In this document: in pieces, positions 20,206 through 44,587 of the stretch
How the letters are laid out: every line of letters starts with the position of its first letter
How positions within the stretch are numbered: position 1 is the first letter of the stretch
Source of the DNA: Numida meleagris
Lineage: Eukaryota; Chordata; Aves; Galliformes; Numididae
DNA: 64,000 nucleotides
Assembly (NCBI RefSeq): GCF_002078875.1
Contig: NC_034424.1
Coordinates: 1,217,497-1,281,496 of the forward strand
Reading direction: 5' to 3'
Program-made: the position numbers and the translations under genes
Notes under the pieces: generated by a model
The model's database searches: none
The model's input: only the letters and a program-made list of their open reading frames with translations
Told to the model about the DNA's origin: nothing

Positions 20206-22418
20206 CTGTAGGATCCTTCCCAGCAGAGATTGTCCATGGGGATCCGATCCCCAAATTCTTCCGCTGACAGCGGGCACTGGGTGACCTCGTGCCTGCAGAG
20301 CCGCGATGCAGCTGAGCTGTGGTGCACAGGCGATGTATTGCTTACTGTTTGCTTGTAGGTGGTGGGAAGCAGCTAGAGCTGGCTAGAAGAAAAGCCAAAT
20401 CAGTTATGCATTCTGGCCAAATTCTCACTCCTGAAAGACCAGTGTGTACTTTAGTCACAAAACCTCCACACAACCTGGCTGTAAAGGGAGCCAGCGGAGG
20501 AGAAATGAGCTATGAGAAAGCACATGCCATCCCTGCGTCGTTTCTCAGGTCTGAGTGCCTCATCAGAGCACTCCTCCTGCACCAGGAAAGCTGCTTTTAC
20601 TGTGAGGAGGAGGAGGAACAACCAACCTGGGACTTCATCACTGTGAGAAGAAACGGGGGATCTCTGTCTCTCCCTGGATCAGATTTAAATCAGCACTGCT
20701 GAGCCAGCTCACAGCACGGTGCCTGCAGAGGACTCCAGGGATGAACAGCGTGTATTTAGCTGCTGTGACACATCTGGCTCCATGTTCTGCAGGGTTGGCT
20801 CACGTCTGGACAGCGTGTTCCCAAGTGGCAGGCAGCTCTGCAGCATGCCAGGGCATCAGGCAGGGAATGCTCAGCCTCCTCTCCTCCCTCCAGTTCTTCG
20901 TCCTGCTGAATGGGGCTGAGCACAGCCTGACAGCAATCCTGCACCGGCATCAGCACCGCAGGAACAACGCGACTGTAAATGCAGAACATTCACTGGTGTC
21001 CAACATTTCATCCTAAGCCAGCTAGAAGGACGCTGCTGTCCAGGTGGGAGCAGGCCAAGCACTGGGTAAGGATTGTCCCACAACTGGCAGCCTGCTGAGA
21101 AACAGCCCAGGAGCTTGTCCCTTATGGGCAGGGAGGTCCCTGTCTGTGCCACTGGCATCGTGCACAAAGCTGCTTGGTTTGGACAGCCCCTTCAAACGAT
21201 ATCTGAGAAGGGGTTTGAGAACACAGAGCTGGATATTTAGGCTTACGCAAGACAACACAGCAACTAAATATGGTTTTTGTGCTATTTCCTGGCCTCAAGT
21301 CTGTTAACATTTTTCCTGGGAATAAATAAGAAAGAGCATGCAGCACATGGCTGATGCCACCATGCTTCTGGAAGGCAGGAGAGAGCACACAGCCCTCTGC
21401 TAGAAGAAGGGAAGTAACTCTTGAGTGGGTTTTTGATGTCCCCCGCTGCAAATGTTGAGAACAGCACTGAGTCTGTTCCCCAGGGACCATGGATTGCTGC
21501 TCTCCAGGTGCAAAAGGAGAGATGAACGCGTTCTCTTTTCTCCTGAAAATATTTTAAGACAGACAGAAATCAAACCGTGTATCACAGCATCCCTGTAATT
21601 CGCCCATTTCTCAGTCAGATGTTCAAGTCATGTTTTGACTTTCTAGAACGCATTTGAAAACTTCAGTTTAAAGAATAAACAACAAATAAGAAGTTTCCTC
21701 ACAGTGGAATTTAGAACGAGACAATCCTACAATGAAGCAGGTGAGACACATCAAAACCTTCAACGGGAGATCTGAAACACCCCATTTGTGAGACAGCTCA
21801 AGGAGCTGTGACATGAGATGTCTGACATGGTGCACTGAAAATTTCTTTGGCCTTCAACATCCACTGCAAGTGGAAGCAAAGCAGAGACAGGCCTCTACGC
21901 TCAGACACCAACTTGCAGAGGCAGAGGAACTGAGGTACACTCTCCTCTAACAGCTAACTCTGCTTTTATTTTTTGAAGACACAGACTGCTGTCCTGAAAA
22001 ACAGAAGGTAAGCAAGCAGAGGACATACAACACACCATACATGAAGTGCTGTGTGGCTACCTACAAATGCACGAAACAGACTGGAGCAAACCTGTGAGCC
22101 TGTTTTGGAAGGGAGGTGGAAGAAGGCGGTTCACCTCCAGATTACTGCAGAAAAACCACTATCTGCAATTTAAAACAAAAGTCCTAAAAAGTGGAAGAAC
22201 ATCATCCCAGCTTTGGCTCCAACCAAGCCCCGGCTGACACAGATGCTTCAAAACCGCCTCAACCAAGAACAAAGACCAGCTGCTGACCACAGTCACTGCA
22301 ATACATGTTGCAACAGCCAATTCCTTTTCTTTTTTTAAAATTTAATATAAAAAAAGCAAGCCTTAGTTCAAAGCCATTATTCACATCTCTGTCCCAGTTC
22401 ATCAGCAGCACCTCTGAG
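20206..22418. other. WDR31-PRPF4 convergent interval, 3' UTRs and spacer
   Basis: This holds the WDR31 3' UTR (plus) and the PRPF4 3' UTR (minus). A plus AATAAA at 21321-21326 is a possible WDR31 signal. On the minus strand ATTAAA (plus TTTAAT, 22341-22346) lies about 75 bases after the PRPF4 stop, and AATAAA (plus TTTATT, about 21965) lies further on. A 127-codon open frame at 20319-20702 resembles nothing known. No RING-finger gene (RNF183, expected here from human synteny) is visible. Confidence 0.6.
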
Positions 22419-30035
<7,617 letters not shown>

Positions 30036-30211
30036 GGCTGCGGCGCCTCACAGAGCACTTCCGGGCGGCGCGGGGTAAGCCGGAAGTGACAGATAGGAAG
30101 AGGCGGGGAATAGTGAGGTGAACCGGAAGAGGTGGGGAGAAACTGAGGACAGAGCGGAAGGGGCGGGGCGCCGCGCCGCGCGGGGCTGGCCGGGAGGCGG
30201 TGGCGGGAGTG
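30036..30211. promoter_or_regulatory. Bidirectional PRPF4-CDC26 promoter
   Basis: Only 176 bases separate the two start codons, which point in opposite directions. The interval is CpG-rich and has no TATA box. It holds ETS motifs ACTTCCGG (30057), CCGGAAGTGAC (30080, with a CRE-like TGAC) and ACCGGAAG (30122), plus a GC box GGGGCGGGGC (30160). Head-to-head pairing of these genes is also found in human. Confidence 0.8.
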
Positions 30212-30553
30212 ATGCTGCGGCGGAAGCCGACGCGGCTGGAGCTGAAGCTGGACGACATCGAGGAGTTCGAAGGCGTCCGGAAGGACCTGGAGGTGTGCGT
30301 GGGGCTCGTGAGGGCGGCTGGCTGGGGCGGGCCTGGCCCGGCCCCCGGCGCGCCCTGACGCGGCCCCTCCGCCCCGCAGAGCCGCAAGAAGCAGCGGGAG
30401 GAGGCGGAGGTGGCGGCCGGCGAGGAGGCGGCGGGCATCGCGCTGGGCACCGAGCACAAGAGCCGGGAGCAGATCATCAACGACCGCATCGGCTACAAGC
30501 CCCAACCCAAGGCCGGCGTCCGCGCCGCACACTTCGGCACCTTCGAGTTCTAA
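30212..30553 (+). CDS. CDC26: Anaphase-promoting complex subunit CDC26, 2 coding exons
   Basis: Small APC/C (cyclosome) subunit that stabilises the TPR protein CDC16/APC6 by inserting its N-terminus into the TPR groove. Coding exons 30212-30292 and 30380-30553 are separated by an 87-bp intron and encode 84 residues; human has 85. The N-terminal block [20 protein letters not shown] matches human exactly. The middle is Glu/Ala-rich, and the C-terminal block [17 protein letters not shown] is conserved, ending FGTFEF. The two conserved ends and the divergent linker are typical of the family. A poly(A) signal lies at 30644. Confidence 0.96.
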
Positions 30554-30643
30554 CGGGGCCGTGGCCTTGTGCCGCCCCGGGCGGTCCCCCCTCCCCTGTC
30601 TCCTTAACAGCTGTGAGAGCCCCGCGGCGGCTGTGCTGTTTTA

Positions 30644-30649
30644 AATAAA
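30644..30649 (+). terminator. CDC26: CDC26 poly(A) signal
   Basis: AATAAA 91 bases after the stop, immediately followed by TGTGTTCTTTTTT, a strong U/GU-rich downstream element. Confidence 0.85.
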
Positions 30650-30679
30650 TGTGTTCTTTTTTAGAAACGAACACAGAAA

Positions 30680-31600
30680 GTTTTCTCCTAGACGCTGCTC
30701 TGCCTCCGCCTGGGAAGGCCGTGGAAGGAGCCCCCCACGGCTCGTCCCAGCTGTATCCCGAGGTGCACAGCACAGCCGCTTCCCAGCTGTGTCACTGAGA
30801 GGGGGCAGGGGGAGCAGCAGTGTCCTACAGCTGCTGGCTGAGCTGACGGCACACTTCTGCTGTTGTGGGTGCACCAAATTTCCGGTCAGGGTGGGGAAAT
30901 GCAGAACTTAAAACTCTTCAAACCGTTCCTTAAACTGGGAAGTCATGATCTGGACTAAAGTCATGATCAGGGACTGCTCTGCTGTTCAGCATTCCTAGCA
31001 CACCTCAAGTCTGACAGGGAAACGTTTTAGGAGGAACAAAATGCTCTGGGCCTCCTTTGGTTGCATAGGGGAATTAAAATCAGCCCACTGCTTCATCTCT
31101 CACCTATGGATGAGAACAATCCATAATACTGTGCGAGGGAAACTAATTCCTTGCTGTATGGATGCTACCACACACCAGGTGCACTTATTTTCACAGCTCC
31201 CTCAAGCTCACATCACTTGACCCCCACCTCAGGTCCACACAACAGGTATGAGGGGCAATAACTCCCCTTTCCAGCTCTACTTTCCCTGCACTCTGCAAAG
31301 TTTACCTGGACTGACACAGCTATTTGTGTACCAGTAACTTCAAACATTCCCATTCTAGCAGCTTCAGGGCTTCCTGCTGATGGCCAGAGCGTGCTCAGAA
31401 GGTGCTGCTCCTTTGATCCTCAGCCACAGGAGAGTCATGCCAGAGAAAAGCAGCTGGAGCAGCCCACACCAGAGCTCTCTGGCTGCCAGGTCTTTTGCCA
31501 GCAAAGCAGACACTCTAGGCAATGACTTTCTGAATGATTCAGTAAAAGATGCTGGCCCTCACCTCAGCTGCAGTCTCTGCATTGAGAATTGTTTCTAAAA
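30680..31600. other. Spacer between convergent CDC26 and SLC31A1
   Basis: About 0.9 kb with no recognisable exon, RNA gene or repeat on either strand. Confidence 0.6.
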
Positions 31601-31628
31601 CACACGTCCACAGTAAAATGCAATCTAT

Positions 31629-31634
31629 TTTATT
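31629..31634 (-). terminator. SLC31A1: Probable distal SLC31A1 poly(A) signal
   Basis: The minus strand reads AATAAA here, followed about 20-25 nt later by GTGGACGTGTGTTTT, a good GU/U-rich downstream element. This implies a 3' UTR of about 3.3 kb from the stop at 34909, in line with the long 3' UTR of mammalian CTR1 mRNA. Confidence 0.55.
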
Positions 31635-34600
31635 AGTTAATTATATACAGGAGATCTTTGATATGTTACTAGACAAGTTACCTTCACAAAGAGCAAGAGA
31701 TAAATCAAAAGTGACAGTCCACTGTAAACAAAACTATCCATCCTTTTGGATCTGTTGGGATTGGCTCCAGACCAACTGAGAAGGCACTGGGAGAAAAACA
31801 GCAGAAGCCCACAGATGAACGCAGCCTGGATACCCCGTGTGCTTCTTCCAAGCTGGTAATCCAGAGGCACAGCGTGTCAAGACGAAACATCAGGGTGCAC
31901 TCAGAGACGGACATGGGAATCACATTCTAAGCATGCTACATATGTTGACATACAAATTTAATTTACTCAAGTCTAATAATCATTAGAGTCCTCACCTCCC
32001 TCCAAGCACCACTCAACACAAGTTTAGTGTTAACATCAGGACAACTTTAAATACAGCCAGCATAAAGGCTGGGACTGCAGGAAACGCAGTCAGTGCAAGT
32101 CATCATCAGGTTGGCTGTGTTTTGCTCAGTTTGGGGAAGCAAACAGCAGCCCGGGTCAACAGAGCAGCCAGTGGCATCTGGTGGGCCTGAGGAGGCTGGG
32201 ACACAGGGAGGTACAGGGCTTCTCTGGATTGTCAACAGTTACTCGTCCTCAAGAGAGAGATGATTTCAAGGGAAGATAGATGTACAATGATGCAGAAAAA
32301 GCTAGCAGAACTGAACTTATATTGTAAAAGCCACAGCTATTGAATAATCCACAACTTATCCTTCTCTAATTGCAAAGATCAGAGAATTCAAGTCTGGGCA
32401 CTTGAACGCAAAACGAAAGATGACTAAAAAGATTCACTGATAGCAAGAAGATCAAACCAAGCAGAGGTTTTATTTTAGAGGAAGATGTAGTAAGAGGTAT
32501 ATGAATTAACTAGTGTCAACACACTACAGTCACACTTGTGAAATATACCCTACAATCACACATCCCTGCAACAGCAACAGCTGCAGCTTGTTCAGTGGAA
32601 ACCACACAGATTGGTGCTGGGAAGATCAGCTCTGAACTCAATCAGGGATGAGGTCTCTACAGGGGAGGTCTCTGTCTTCCAGAACACAACCAGCTCCAGC
32701 ACGTAGCTGCTCTGTGTTTCACTGACAAGCACTAAGATGTACTCACAGCTCACACTCGGGGATTGGAAGAGTCTGTTTTCCACTCTCACAGAGAAATATG
32801 ATTGCTTAGAAGGCTGAGGAGGTTTTTACTTTGTGAGAGATGCAGAAAAAAGAGCATCCTATGGTCTACTTATGTCCTTCCGCAGTCTGCTACGTACACA
32901 ACTCCCTCCAGAGACCTGACTGGGGAAGAGCTTTTCCTATTTCTCATCAGGAGGTGTCCAGAATTTTTCTGTGAAAACTGCTTTGCTTCTTTCACTTGGA
33001 TGCAAATTTGCTACAGAAAGAAACTATAACACCGAGCTTGCTTTTAGTTCTTCTCCTTTTGTTCAGTATTTGCACTGCCCAAAGAAAACAAGATGAGCAA
33101 ATAAATGCCTGGGGTCACCCACAGGAAAGCTAACTTGAGACAGCGCAATTCAAGAGCTGAGCAGGATGCCGGGCAGCAGCAGTCACAGATTTCCTGCTGC
33201 CTTGCAAAGAACGTGGGCTCTGTTGGAGGTAGCAGCATCAGCACAGACAGAAGCGTGGGCCTGGCTCCATAAAGCACACAGACTAAAGAAGCCTAACCCC
33301 TCTTCACAAAGGCCTGCATAACTTATTCTGCAGCTGGTAACAGTGTGACTAGTAGCATCTTTGGAGAAAAGAACTGCTGATGCTTGTGCCCAGACACTTA
33401 GATCTCAAAAGGATTCCCTGTTCTCACATGGCACATCCTAGTCATCAGTCCAAGTGGTGCCTATTTTTCGTTAGCCATCTAAAAATCCCACCATCCTCCC
33501 TTTCAGCCATTTACAGGCAGAAAGAGGGCATCCTGGGCAGAACAGACTTTGCACTGTGCTCTAACTGCACAACACTTTCTGCAACCGGGAGCAGTTTAAC
33601 AACTAAGAGCTGAACCAAAACTGCTCCCAAAGCAATTTCTGGGCCTCACCCATCCAGAAAGCTACCCTGATTTGCCTGTAAAATGTGTAAAGCTCACAGC
33701 CCTGAACAGAAAGTTCTTGACTGTGCTACTACAGGTGTCCATCATTGGTACTGTCAACTCTTGCACCTCCTAGCTAAAAAAGTCACAGCATGATTACTAG
33801 GACAAAGAGGAGTCATTTGCTTTTGGAATATTTTTTTACATCAGCCCAAGCAACTCCAAATGAACTGAATTACCAGAGGGCTGCTGTAGCCCTACTGTTT
33901 CTTTCCTCTCTTCCCCAAATCTCCTACGGGAACACAGTTATTTCCTTCATCTCACTCAAGGAACACCCTATTCTGACATTTTAGCCTTCAGTGTAATGAA
34001 ATTATTATTTATCTCTTGCCTCATTTACAGAATTAGTGTTAGTAAGCCAGAAGTCTAGCTCTAGATCCATTCAGGTGCAACCCAACCTGAAGTCAATACA
34101 GGTTCATTGGTCAATTTAAAATCTCTTTGCCCTGTACGTATGTAATTTTTGTCCTGCATCTATTCCACACATTTGGGAATTGAAAGCAGGGGATTGGGAA
34201 GTGAAAGCAGCCAAACTGCAATGTTATCACTTGAAGCTGAGTAAAACTGCTGGATGCACCTGAAATCTAGCAACATTCATCATACTCTAGTGGGCTTGGA
34301 GGACAGACTCATCTTGACCCTCCAAAGCACAGGGCTCACATACTTCTGTCCAAGTGCTCACTTGCTGGGACAGATCTGAGTGTGTCTGATGTCCAGCACC
34401 ACATCTTCCTCTCCGAAACTCTGTGTTAGAAGGTGTCATTGGCCCCAAAAGACACAATGCCAGGGAGATCTCCCCTGGCATTGTGTAGGTATTAAAAAAA
34501 ACAAAATAGCCATTTGCAGATATAGGCTCCATTGGTGACTCCAATCTTCACTTACTGTTCATAAAATCTTCACAGACAAGCATTTACAATTTAAGAATAA

Positions 34601-34908
34601 AATGTTTTGTTTAAAAAAAAAAAGAATAAACTCTACATTTCTGTCATGGCATAATCTAAGACTAAAGCAAATCCTAGCCAAGAACAGCTATCAAGGGACT
34701 CTTGACAGACAACCAAGCTGCCAGCTTGCAGCATGGGGGAGTCACATATCCCAGCTTCTCACATCCCTGCACCCCAGCTAGGAACTTGTGGTGAACTCCA
34801 GTGGCTTTTCATTACATTTTTTCTTTCAGCTTAGGATGATCCAGTCTTCATGATGGCTGCATTTCAAGAGAGCAGTGGGATGGAGGGGCTTCTGGGCAGC
34901 GTCCAGTC
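31635..34908 (-). other. SLC31A1: Presumed SLC31A1 3' UTR
   Basis: AT-richer sequence with only short, unconvincing open frames. It is assigned to the 3' UTR because the SLC31A1 stop lies at its upstream end and a good minus-strand poly(A) context lies at its far end. It contains a perfect inverted repeat at 34452-34486 and an A11 run near 34613. No RNA evidence is available, so the extent is inferred. Confidence 0.5.
34452..34486. repeat. Perfect 14-bp inverted repeat with 7-nt loop
   Basis: ACACAATGCCAGGG at 34452-34465 is exactly complementary to CCCTGGCATTGTGT at 34473-34486, around a 7-base loop AGATCTC. In the presumed SLC31A1 mRNA it would form a stable hairpin. It matches no element family that I recognise. 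Confidence 0.9.
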
Positions 34909-38589
<3,681 letters not shown>

Positions 38590-41500
38590 CTTTATTGCAG
38601 AAGCATCCAAAAAGGCACGTAGAAAAGCAGGACCCTGCAAAACAAAGGGGGAAAATCTAATAGGAAGAAACACTTTTCTAAGCAGAATATGGCTTCTTTC
38701 CTGCTATGGAAAGAGAAAATACTCTAAGCTGACAAGGTATTGCCAGAGAACTACTATCTCCAAATAAATTTCAGGAGCATCCCCTTGGTCCTGCACTCCA
38801 ACTAGAGAACACATAGCAAAGCAAGCAGGAAAATATAAAGGAGGTGTGTCCCTCACAGCTTTACAGCACTGCGTTGCTGCACCATCCTAAACATTCTTGC
38901 CAGAAAAACAGCCTAATGTGATTGAGGCAGCACACAGGGGACAAGGGCTCACCATAAGGGAACATTTCTTATCAGTAAAAGGAGAAAAAACCCAGTCTCT
39001 TCTCAATTGCAATTGTGCGAGAGGCAAAAAATATCTCAAGCCCCATTTTAAATTGCATATACTAAAGATTAAGGTTACAGTATTTCTCTTAATTTGACAG
39101 TTATGCATTTTATTGGGAACATGTTTAACAAAGAAATTATGTTAGGTGGTACAAGACCTATTGCCAGGCAAAGGTCTGCAACAGCCACAGGCAATCCAAT
39201 TGCATTTCCATGAGCTTTACTTTGTCACATCTCCCCTCTAATCACATTACACACAATGAGAGAAACACTCAGAAGGCTGACAGCCTAAACCCCTTATCAG
39301 GTTACTGCAAATCAGGAACGTCTGGACACACACTGCATCAAAAATAAGAGCACACTGAGCAGTGTGGTGGCCATGCCTTCTGCAGTCCGCACCCCAGCAC
39401 AACTCGGGATGGGTAACCAGTCACAATTCTTTGTACGAAGTGAAAGTTTCTCAGGTGGAAACAGCAACAGGAAGAACAATCCAGGAATACCAGTCAGTCC
39501 TGAAACAGCAGCATTCGGCAGAGCGACAGAAAGTGCAGGTCAGATACCACTGAAGACAAGTACTGACACAGCCATACTAGAACCTGGCTGGGATTCTATG
39601 TGCCCTCCCAGTACAGACCACCAGTAAAATCAAGTGAAATCGTAAGTATAGATACTTCACCTGATTAAATTATTATGAAAAGAGAGAGAAGATGGACTCT
39701 AGTCCCTCTAGAGAAATGAGCTGTGCAGAGAAAAGAGGTGCATAACCTAAAATACACTGCGTGTTCAAACAGAGAGGTGTAAATATATTCAGACAGAAAA
39801 TACGAAGTGAAACTCTAGAAAAAGACTTCCAAATTGAAAGCACTGCTAGCAAACAAAAAATCCAAGCAGCAAGCAGCTGCCAGTGGAACTGGTTCAGTTT
39901 GTGACAGTGACCTTACGACAGCTGCGCGGGAACCGCTGGGGGCTCAGGACAGTCAGCATATCCCTGCAGAGCAGCAGGGACAGGAGGTGAACTCCAAAGG
40001 CTTTGGAGTTAAAGAGCAATGAGAGGAGTTAAAGATTTGAGGGGAGCAAGGAAACTACGTTAGCAGCGCTGGGCAGGAAAGCAAGAGAAAGAATTAACAC
40101 TCCTTGCAAACACTAGCATTCATGAATGGAATTAAGCACCTGCTTGCATTCAAGTCAGCTAGTATTAGCTGTAACAACAATAGATAGCTCAGGTATTTTC
40201 TGCATCTCTGTGCAGATAAAGTTTGTAGCATATCTCTTACTGCATCAGGCTCCTTCACAATGACTTGCTTGGAAAGTTAACTCATAATCTACTGGCCCTG
40301 ACTAAAAGCAGAATGTATTCCCTGTCCATACTTCTGCTAATATCTTGTACCTATTACCAGCCCTAATCTGTACTTACACATTGAGACCAGAAAAACAGCT
40401 CAGAAAAGCGTTCAGAAGGAGGGGAAAAAAAAAAAAAAAAAGAGAGACTAATGCAATAAGTAGCTCACCTGACACAGATAAGCATTACCAAAGGACACCT
40501 GTAGAGCAAATAGCACAATTTTCACACAGCAAAGCTTTTAAGATCACATTTTATTCTGAGACCAAATGCTCAAGAGCTAGAATTGAAATCCCAAAATATA
40601 AACAGCTGGAAAAAGTATCATCTGCCAAGACACACATGCTTCAAAACGTCTTCTGCAGCAGAGAAGAAAGAGAAGCCAACGTGGTTTAAACTGTGAGATC
40701 AAAGATAAGTGTGCCTTAAGAGGAACGAAGTAAACCAAGAACTTCCCCTCTCCTCTGGCCCAAATCTTCCCTCTTCCCTCTTCTTTTAGTTGACTGAACC
40801 ATAGCTTCTGATTTGGCTGTTACACGTTCTCACTAATGACTACAGTCCAATTTTATTATTCATTTTAGAATGTTATGCTTCCACCACACTCTGCAGGTTC
40901 CACAGAAGCTACTTATTTACAAGGCTAAAAGCTCCGTTTGTGGTTGGTTTGTGTGCAGTTTTTCCTAATTTACTGTTACTGGTCTTCAGAAAAGGAAAAA
41001 CAGCATGCGCCTTCTCTAGATATTTACAGAGTGCTAACCGTACTAACAAGGTCAGCATTCACACGTGGCTGGGCAGGGTCCTGTACAGCTTAGAAAGGCC
41101 ATGCTTGATGCTCACCTGCATAGCAACTTTCCACACTAGTGCTCTGATACCAAATCCATCTCCCTGCTGCAGTTACCTACCACTGGACGACATGCTATGA
41201 GATACTGAAAAGCATGGGAATTAAGTAATGTAAGAGAAAACGACCTACACTGAGACACTTCAGCCATTTTTTTCTATTACGTGTTCTGATAACACGTGGA
41301 CAAAAACTCTGTTTAGAAATAAATCACTTCCTGCAGAATGACCCAGTGCAGTAAGTCTGAGTTACTGTCTGGCAGGTCTCTAACTGCCTTGGGGTAAAAA
41401 GCAGTATCTGGGACAGCAGGAATAACAAATTAATGGCAAATATTTCAAGTTACAAAGCTCTGGTTTGCTTTAGCAGAGAGGAGCTGTCTGACATGGAGCT

Positions 41501-44500
41501 GTGCTGGCCATGAAACAAAGTCACCATTTTTTAACAAGTATGACTCCGTAACTGGGAAGAAAAAAAAAAAACCCACAAGCATGCAAGTTTCTATTGCAGC
41601 AAATTCTCTAAATAGGTTTAAACCCTGTGCAAACTCAGTATTTCAGCATCAGGTATTTTTGTCTGAATGGGTGACTTGATCTCTCGACTGCTGCCTGCTT
41701 CATGTTTGCACAGAGGGAAGGAGGCGTTGGGGTGGGCTCTTGCACATCCCTGGCCAGGGGACCTGGATCAGACCGGGGCTGCACCAGGCTCCCGCACTTC
41801 TCAGTGTTTGCACACCTGAAGGGTGCAGATCACGTGGTACACCTGCCTCAGTGCTGCACTGTTACTAGGGACGCACACAAAGATTTCTTTTCACTCTGCA
41901 GCAATCTATCGCATAAGAAAACAAACTGGGTGGGACAGGGCAAAAGAATGAGGAAATTCTTCCCAGGACTTCTTTCCCTCCGGGTGCTGTAGTCCCAGGC
42001 CAGAGAAGCCACAGCCTCTATTTTGTGACCCCTCCAATTCTCAGGGAAAACAGGCAAACCCAGAGCTCCGTGCAGGACTTCTGTTGCTTTGAGCTGGCAG
42101 ACCTCAGCACATAGGCAGGCTCTGTTCAGACAAGAGATTTGTATCCCTTCACTGAAATGCCACCTTTGCAGCTCAGCAAACGAGGATGATTCAGGAGAAT
42201 AATGCAGACAGGAACAGGATCTGACAACAACAAACTACTAGCTCAGGTTCAGCATTAGGACTTACTTTCAGCCTCTGCAAACATTTCTCCAGTGCTGCCT
42301 CACCTCATGCACATACAGAAGCCATGGTAGCAGCTTCAGGGAATACAGAAATGAAGGAAAGATACGGATCTTGTGCCAGTGCACAACAGAAACTGGGTAA
42401 AGGAGCTGGACCTGATGAGATGCCAAACATAAAGTCTTCTGAAGCAGGTCTCAGCCGTAAAACAACTGCCATTTTATACAATCTCTATGATAGGGTCCCA
42501 ATCTCATGTGGCTCTGCTCTGGAAACAGTTAATCTAGAATTCTGCCAATTTTTAGTAAATCATAAAGTCATATTTTTCCATGGTAAGCAGCCTTCCAGCT
42601 ACCCAAAGGTGATGCAGCTTTTAGTAAGAAACACAGGACATGCAAAAACAGGACAGACCGTGGGAAGGGTCTGCCAAGCTCCCAGAAAGCTTTACAAGCC
42701 AGCTCAGTCTGAAACAGCACACAAACAGAGCTCCCTTAGAGTCAGATTCAAAAGGAACGAAGCCACTTTCCAAACCAGAAGTCTAACAGGATTAACGATG
42801 GAGCCCTAGATGCATGCTCATTACAGCAGCAAACTCCTCCCTTCAAAACAGTGTCCCAGCCTTCCCGTGCCAGTTCTGAAAAAGCAAGAAATAAAACGAA
42901 TTCCACTGGCTTTGCCCAAGAGGACTTGGATCTTCAAATAACAGCTCTTCAGCTTCCCTCACACTAGTGATTTGTTCAGCAGAGTGCTGGCTGCAGGGGC
43001 CCCGTGCGCAGCGGCAGCACACAGGACAGCCCTGCCGATCAGCTGGTGCTGCACAGAAGCCTCCAGATTCCTGCTGCTCCTCTGCTGGAGTGATTCTTAC
43101 CTAACGTATCTCCAACAATGTTTCCAACCGTGAGAACTGGGCCAGGAGGTCCTCCTCTCCTGAAGAAGAAGTGAAAAATATCTGGTAAGCTTTACTGATA
43201 ATTAAAATGAAAATACCCTAGAGAAATACAAGGGAAAAATACTAAAAGCAGCAAGCTGGAAAGGCAAAGATCTCTTGCTTGCACATCACGTACAGCCCAG
43301 TCCTGCATGCCACAAAGGAATGCTACATATGAAAGACATAAGTAATGGAAAAGGCAGCCCAAAGTTATCGGTGCTCTACTCACAGCAGTCCTGCTGGCAG
43401 ACTAGTTGAGTTACCCTGGCTCTGAGCTCACAGCCTCGAGCCCAATTTTTTCTTTCTTCCTTCCCCCCGTCAGTGCAGTAAGTGGAGGTGGGAGGGGAAG
43501 CGGAACGTCTGCACACGCTACAGCACCGCTCCCTGGCTCTGACCGTGGCCTTCACTGAATGGCCTGAGCTCGTCGTAAGACTTAAGTGCTGCTTGCAGTC
43601 AATTCAATTTCCTGGCAAACTGGACAACTTTAACCATTTCCATTCCAAACTTGTGGACCTACTGCTCCTCCTTCAGGATTTCAGGCTTTGCTTCAGAGCT
43701 GCTCAGATGCACACCTGAGGGACACACAAACTCGACCTGCTGGTACTACAAAAGGAAGCCAGCAACGCCGGCCAGAGCCCTCCTGTGCCAAGCTCTATGG
43801 GCACACCTCAAAGATCGTTCTTTAGTAATTTAATACAATGTGCCTTACAGACACAGAGGCAGAGGGCGCGTTCCTCCTGTAAGCACAGGGCATGCAAGCT
43901 GTGTATGCAGACAGCTTTCAGAAGAAGGTCTAGAAGGAAGAAGACTCTGGAGGATGTCTGGCTTGAGTGTAAGATATGATGGGCAAACATCACCAGCAAC
44001 ATCCTCAAAAGAGGAATGTGAGGCACGGCACAGTGGCAGGCAGCAAGGATGTTACAATGAGATGCAGTCCAATGAGTAGTACATGGAGACCGGCTCTCGG
44101 CAGCTACTACACACAACCCAAGTGGCAGAATGGGAGAAAACCACATCAAAGAATTAATCCTCTCATCGCCTCCATCAGAGGCCCCAGGCTGGAACCACTG
44201 CCACACAGCCAGGGATGCTGAAGGTGCTAACAGAACAGATGGCATCTCAGAATCTCCCTGTGGTTCCTAAACCATGCCCAAGACCGACTTGTTGCCAAGG
44301 CTGAGAGATACCCTTCTCTTAAGGCCACCACAACAAGCTCTGACTCGAGGCAGGACAGGCAGCGAGGGTGAACAAAGCTTATGCCGCCCATGCCAGGAGG
44401 TCTGAGGGCAAGAAATAAGCCAGAATTCAGCTGAGGCACTTTCCAGAAGGCCAGATCCCAGGGCTGGGGGCAATACTCTGCAAGTATGGGCACATTCCTC

Positions 44501-44587
44501 AGTGCCTGGGGAGCTCTAGGGGTCCCTGTGGGTCTTGGCAAAGATCCCGAAAGAGCCATGCCAAGTGGAGTCATTTCGTTGTTTCTG

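Noticed and set aside
20319..20702. 127-codon plus-strand frame downstream of WDR31
   Set aside because: Starts in the WDR31 3' UTR, has no recognisable domain and no splice context; likely chance.
39364..39627. 87-codon plus-strand frame with Ser/Gly-rich composition
   Set aside because: No domain, no flanking signals, short; not supported.
42324..42809. 161-codon plus-strand frame inside SLC31A1 intron 1
   Set aside because: Longest clean frame in the intron, but composition is ordinary, no family is recognised and there is no promoter or poly(A) context. Chance in a 17.6-kb intron is plausible.
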